Origin: DATLWN01 sp963764315
GTDB taxonomy: Bacteria; Pseudomonadota; Zetaproteobacteria; Mariprofundales; Mariprofundaceae
DNA length: 5,572 nt
Assembly: GCA_963764315.1 (NCBI GenBank)
Contig: CAVXSB010000013.1
Coordinates: 1-5,572 of the forward strand
Direction: 5' to 3'
The stretch's first letter is position 1; every line of letters starts with the position of its first letter. Below the pieces are notes generated by a model that saw only the letters and a program-made list of their open reading frames with translations, was not told where the DNA came from and made no database searches. This document shows, in pieces, positions 5,528 to 5,572 of the stretch. The translations under genes were made by a program, and so were the position numbers.

Positions 5528-5572
5528 CTAGGGTATTAAAGCGGAGGAAAACCGGGTAGTATTGATCGTTCC
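5528..5572 (+). other. AT-richer end of window with SD-like sequence, no gene visible
   Basis: The stretch is less GC-rich than the genes before it. A weak promoter can be read (TTAACT 5512-5517, 16-base spacer, TATTAA 5534-5539; 4 of 6 each), as can an SD-like GGAGG at 5543-5547. No ATG or GTG follows at normal distance; a TTG at 5562 is 14 bases away, which is too far to call. The next gene probably starts beyond the window. Confidence 0.3.

Overview
The window reads as part of a GC-rich proteobacterial chromosome, most likely a gammaproteobacterium. The grounds are the two-subunit membrane anchor of a single-heme (E. coli-like, type C) succinate dehydrogenase, the Asp-for-Cys [2Fe-2S] ligand in SdhB, an sdhE gene directly after sdhB, and an E. 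coli-like Rpe N-terminus. All supported genes lie on the + strand. No tRNA, rRNA, CRISPR array or transposase gene is visible.

Layout. Bases 1-305 hold the 3' end of nnrD (NAD(P)H-hydrate repair). A 73-base gap follows with an extended -10 promoter, whose predicted transcription start falls on the sdhC start codon. Bases 379-4707 form one tightly packed operon: sdhC, sdhD, sdhA, a 137-139 base non-coding insert that looks like a dispersed repeat, sdhB, sdhE, and a secreted protein joining a DUF1573 domain to a c-type cytochrome region with two CXXCH motifs. Nearly every junction is a 1-4 base stop/start overlap (GTGA, TAATG, ATGA, TGATG). The exception is sdhA-sdhB, where the insert sits and sdhB has its own strong Shine-Dalgarno sequence. 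A hairpin with a T-rich tail at 4765-4803 probably ends the operon. A second extended -10 promoter, closely matching the first, drives rpe (ribulose-phosphate 3-epimerase) at 4840-5508. The last 64 bases are AT-richer than the rest and hold a weak hairpin/T6 terminator and an SD-like sequence with no clear start in view.

How the genes work together. SdhA (FAD, succinate oxidation) and SdhB (three Fe-S clusters) form the soluble head of complex II, and SdhC and SdhD anchor it and bind heme b and quinone. SdhE is the family that helps attach FAD to SdhA. The last operon gene is the unexpected one. It encodes a predicted periplasmic protein with an Ig-like DUF1573 domain and a C-terminal cytochrome c, translationally coupled to the complex II assembly factor. 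Its place suggests expression together with complex II and some respiratory role, but the sequence does not show its electron partner.
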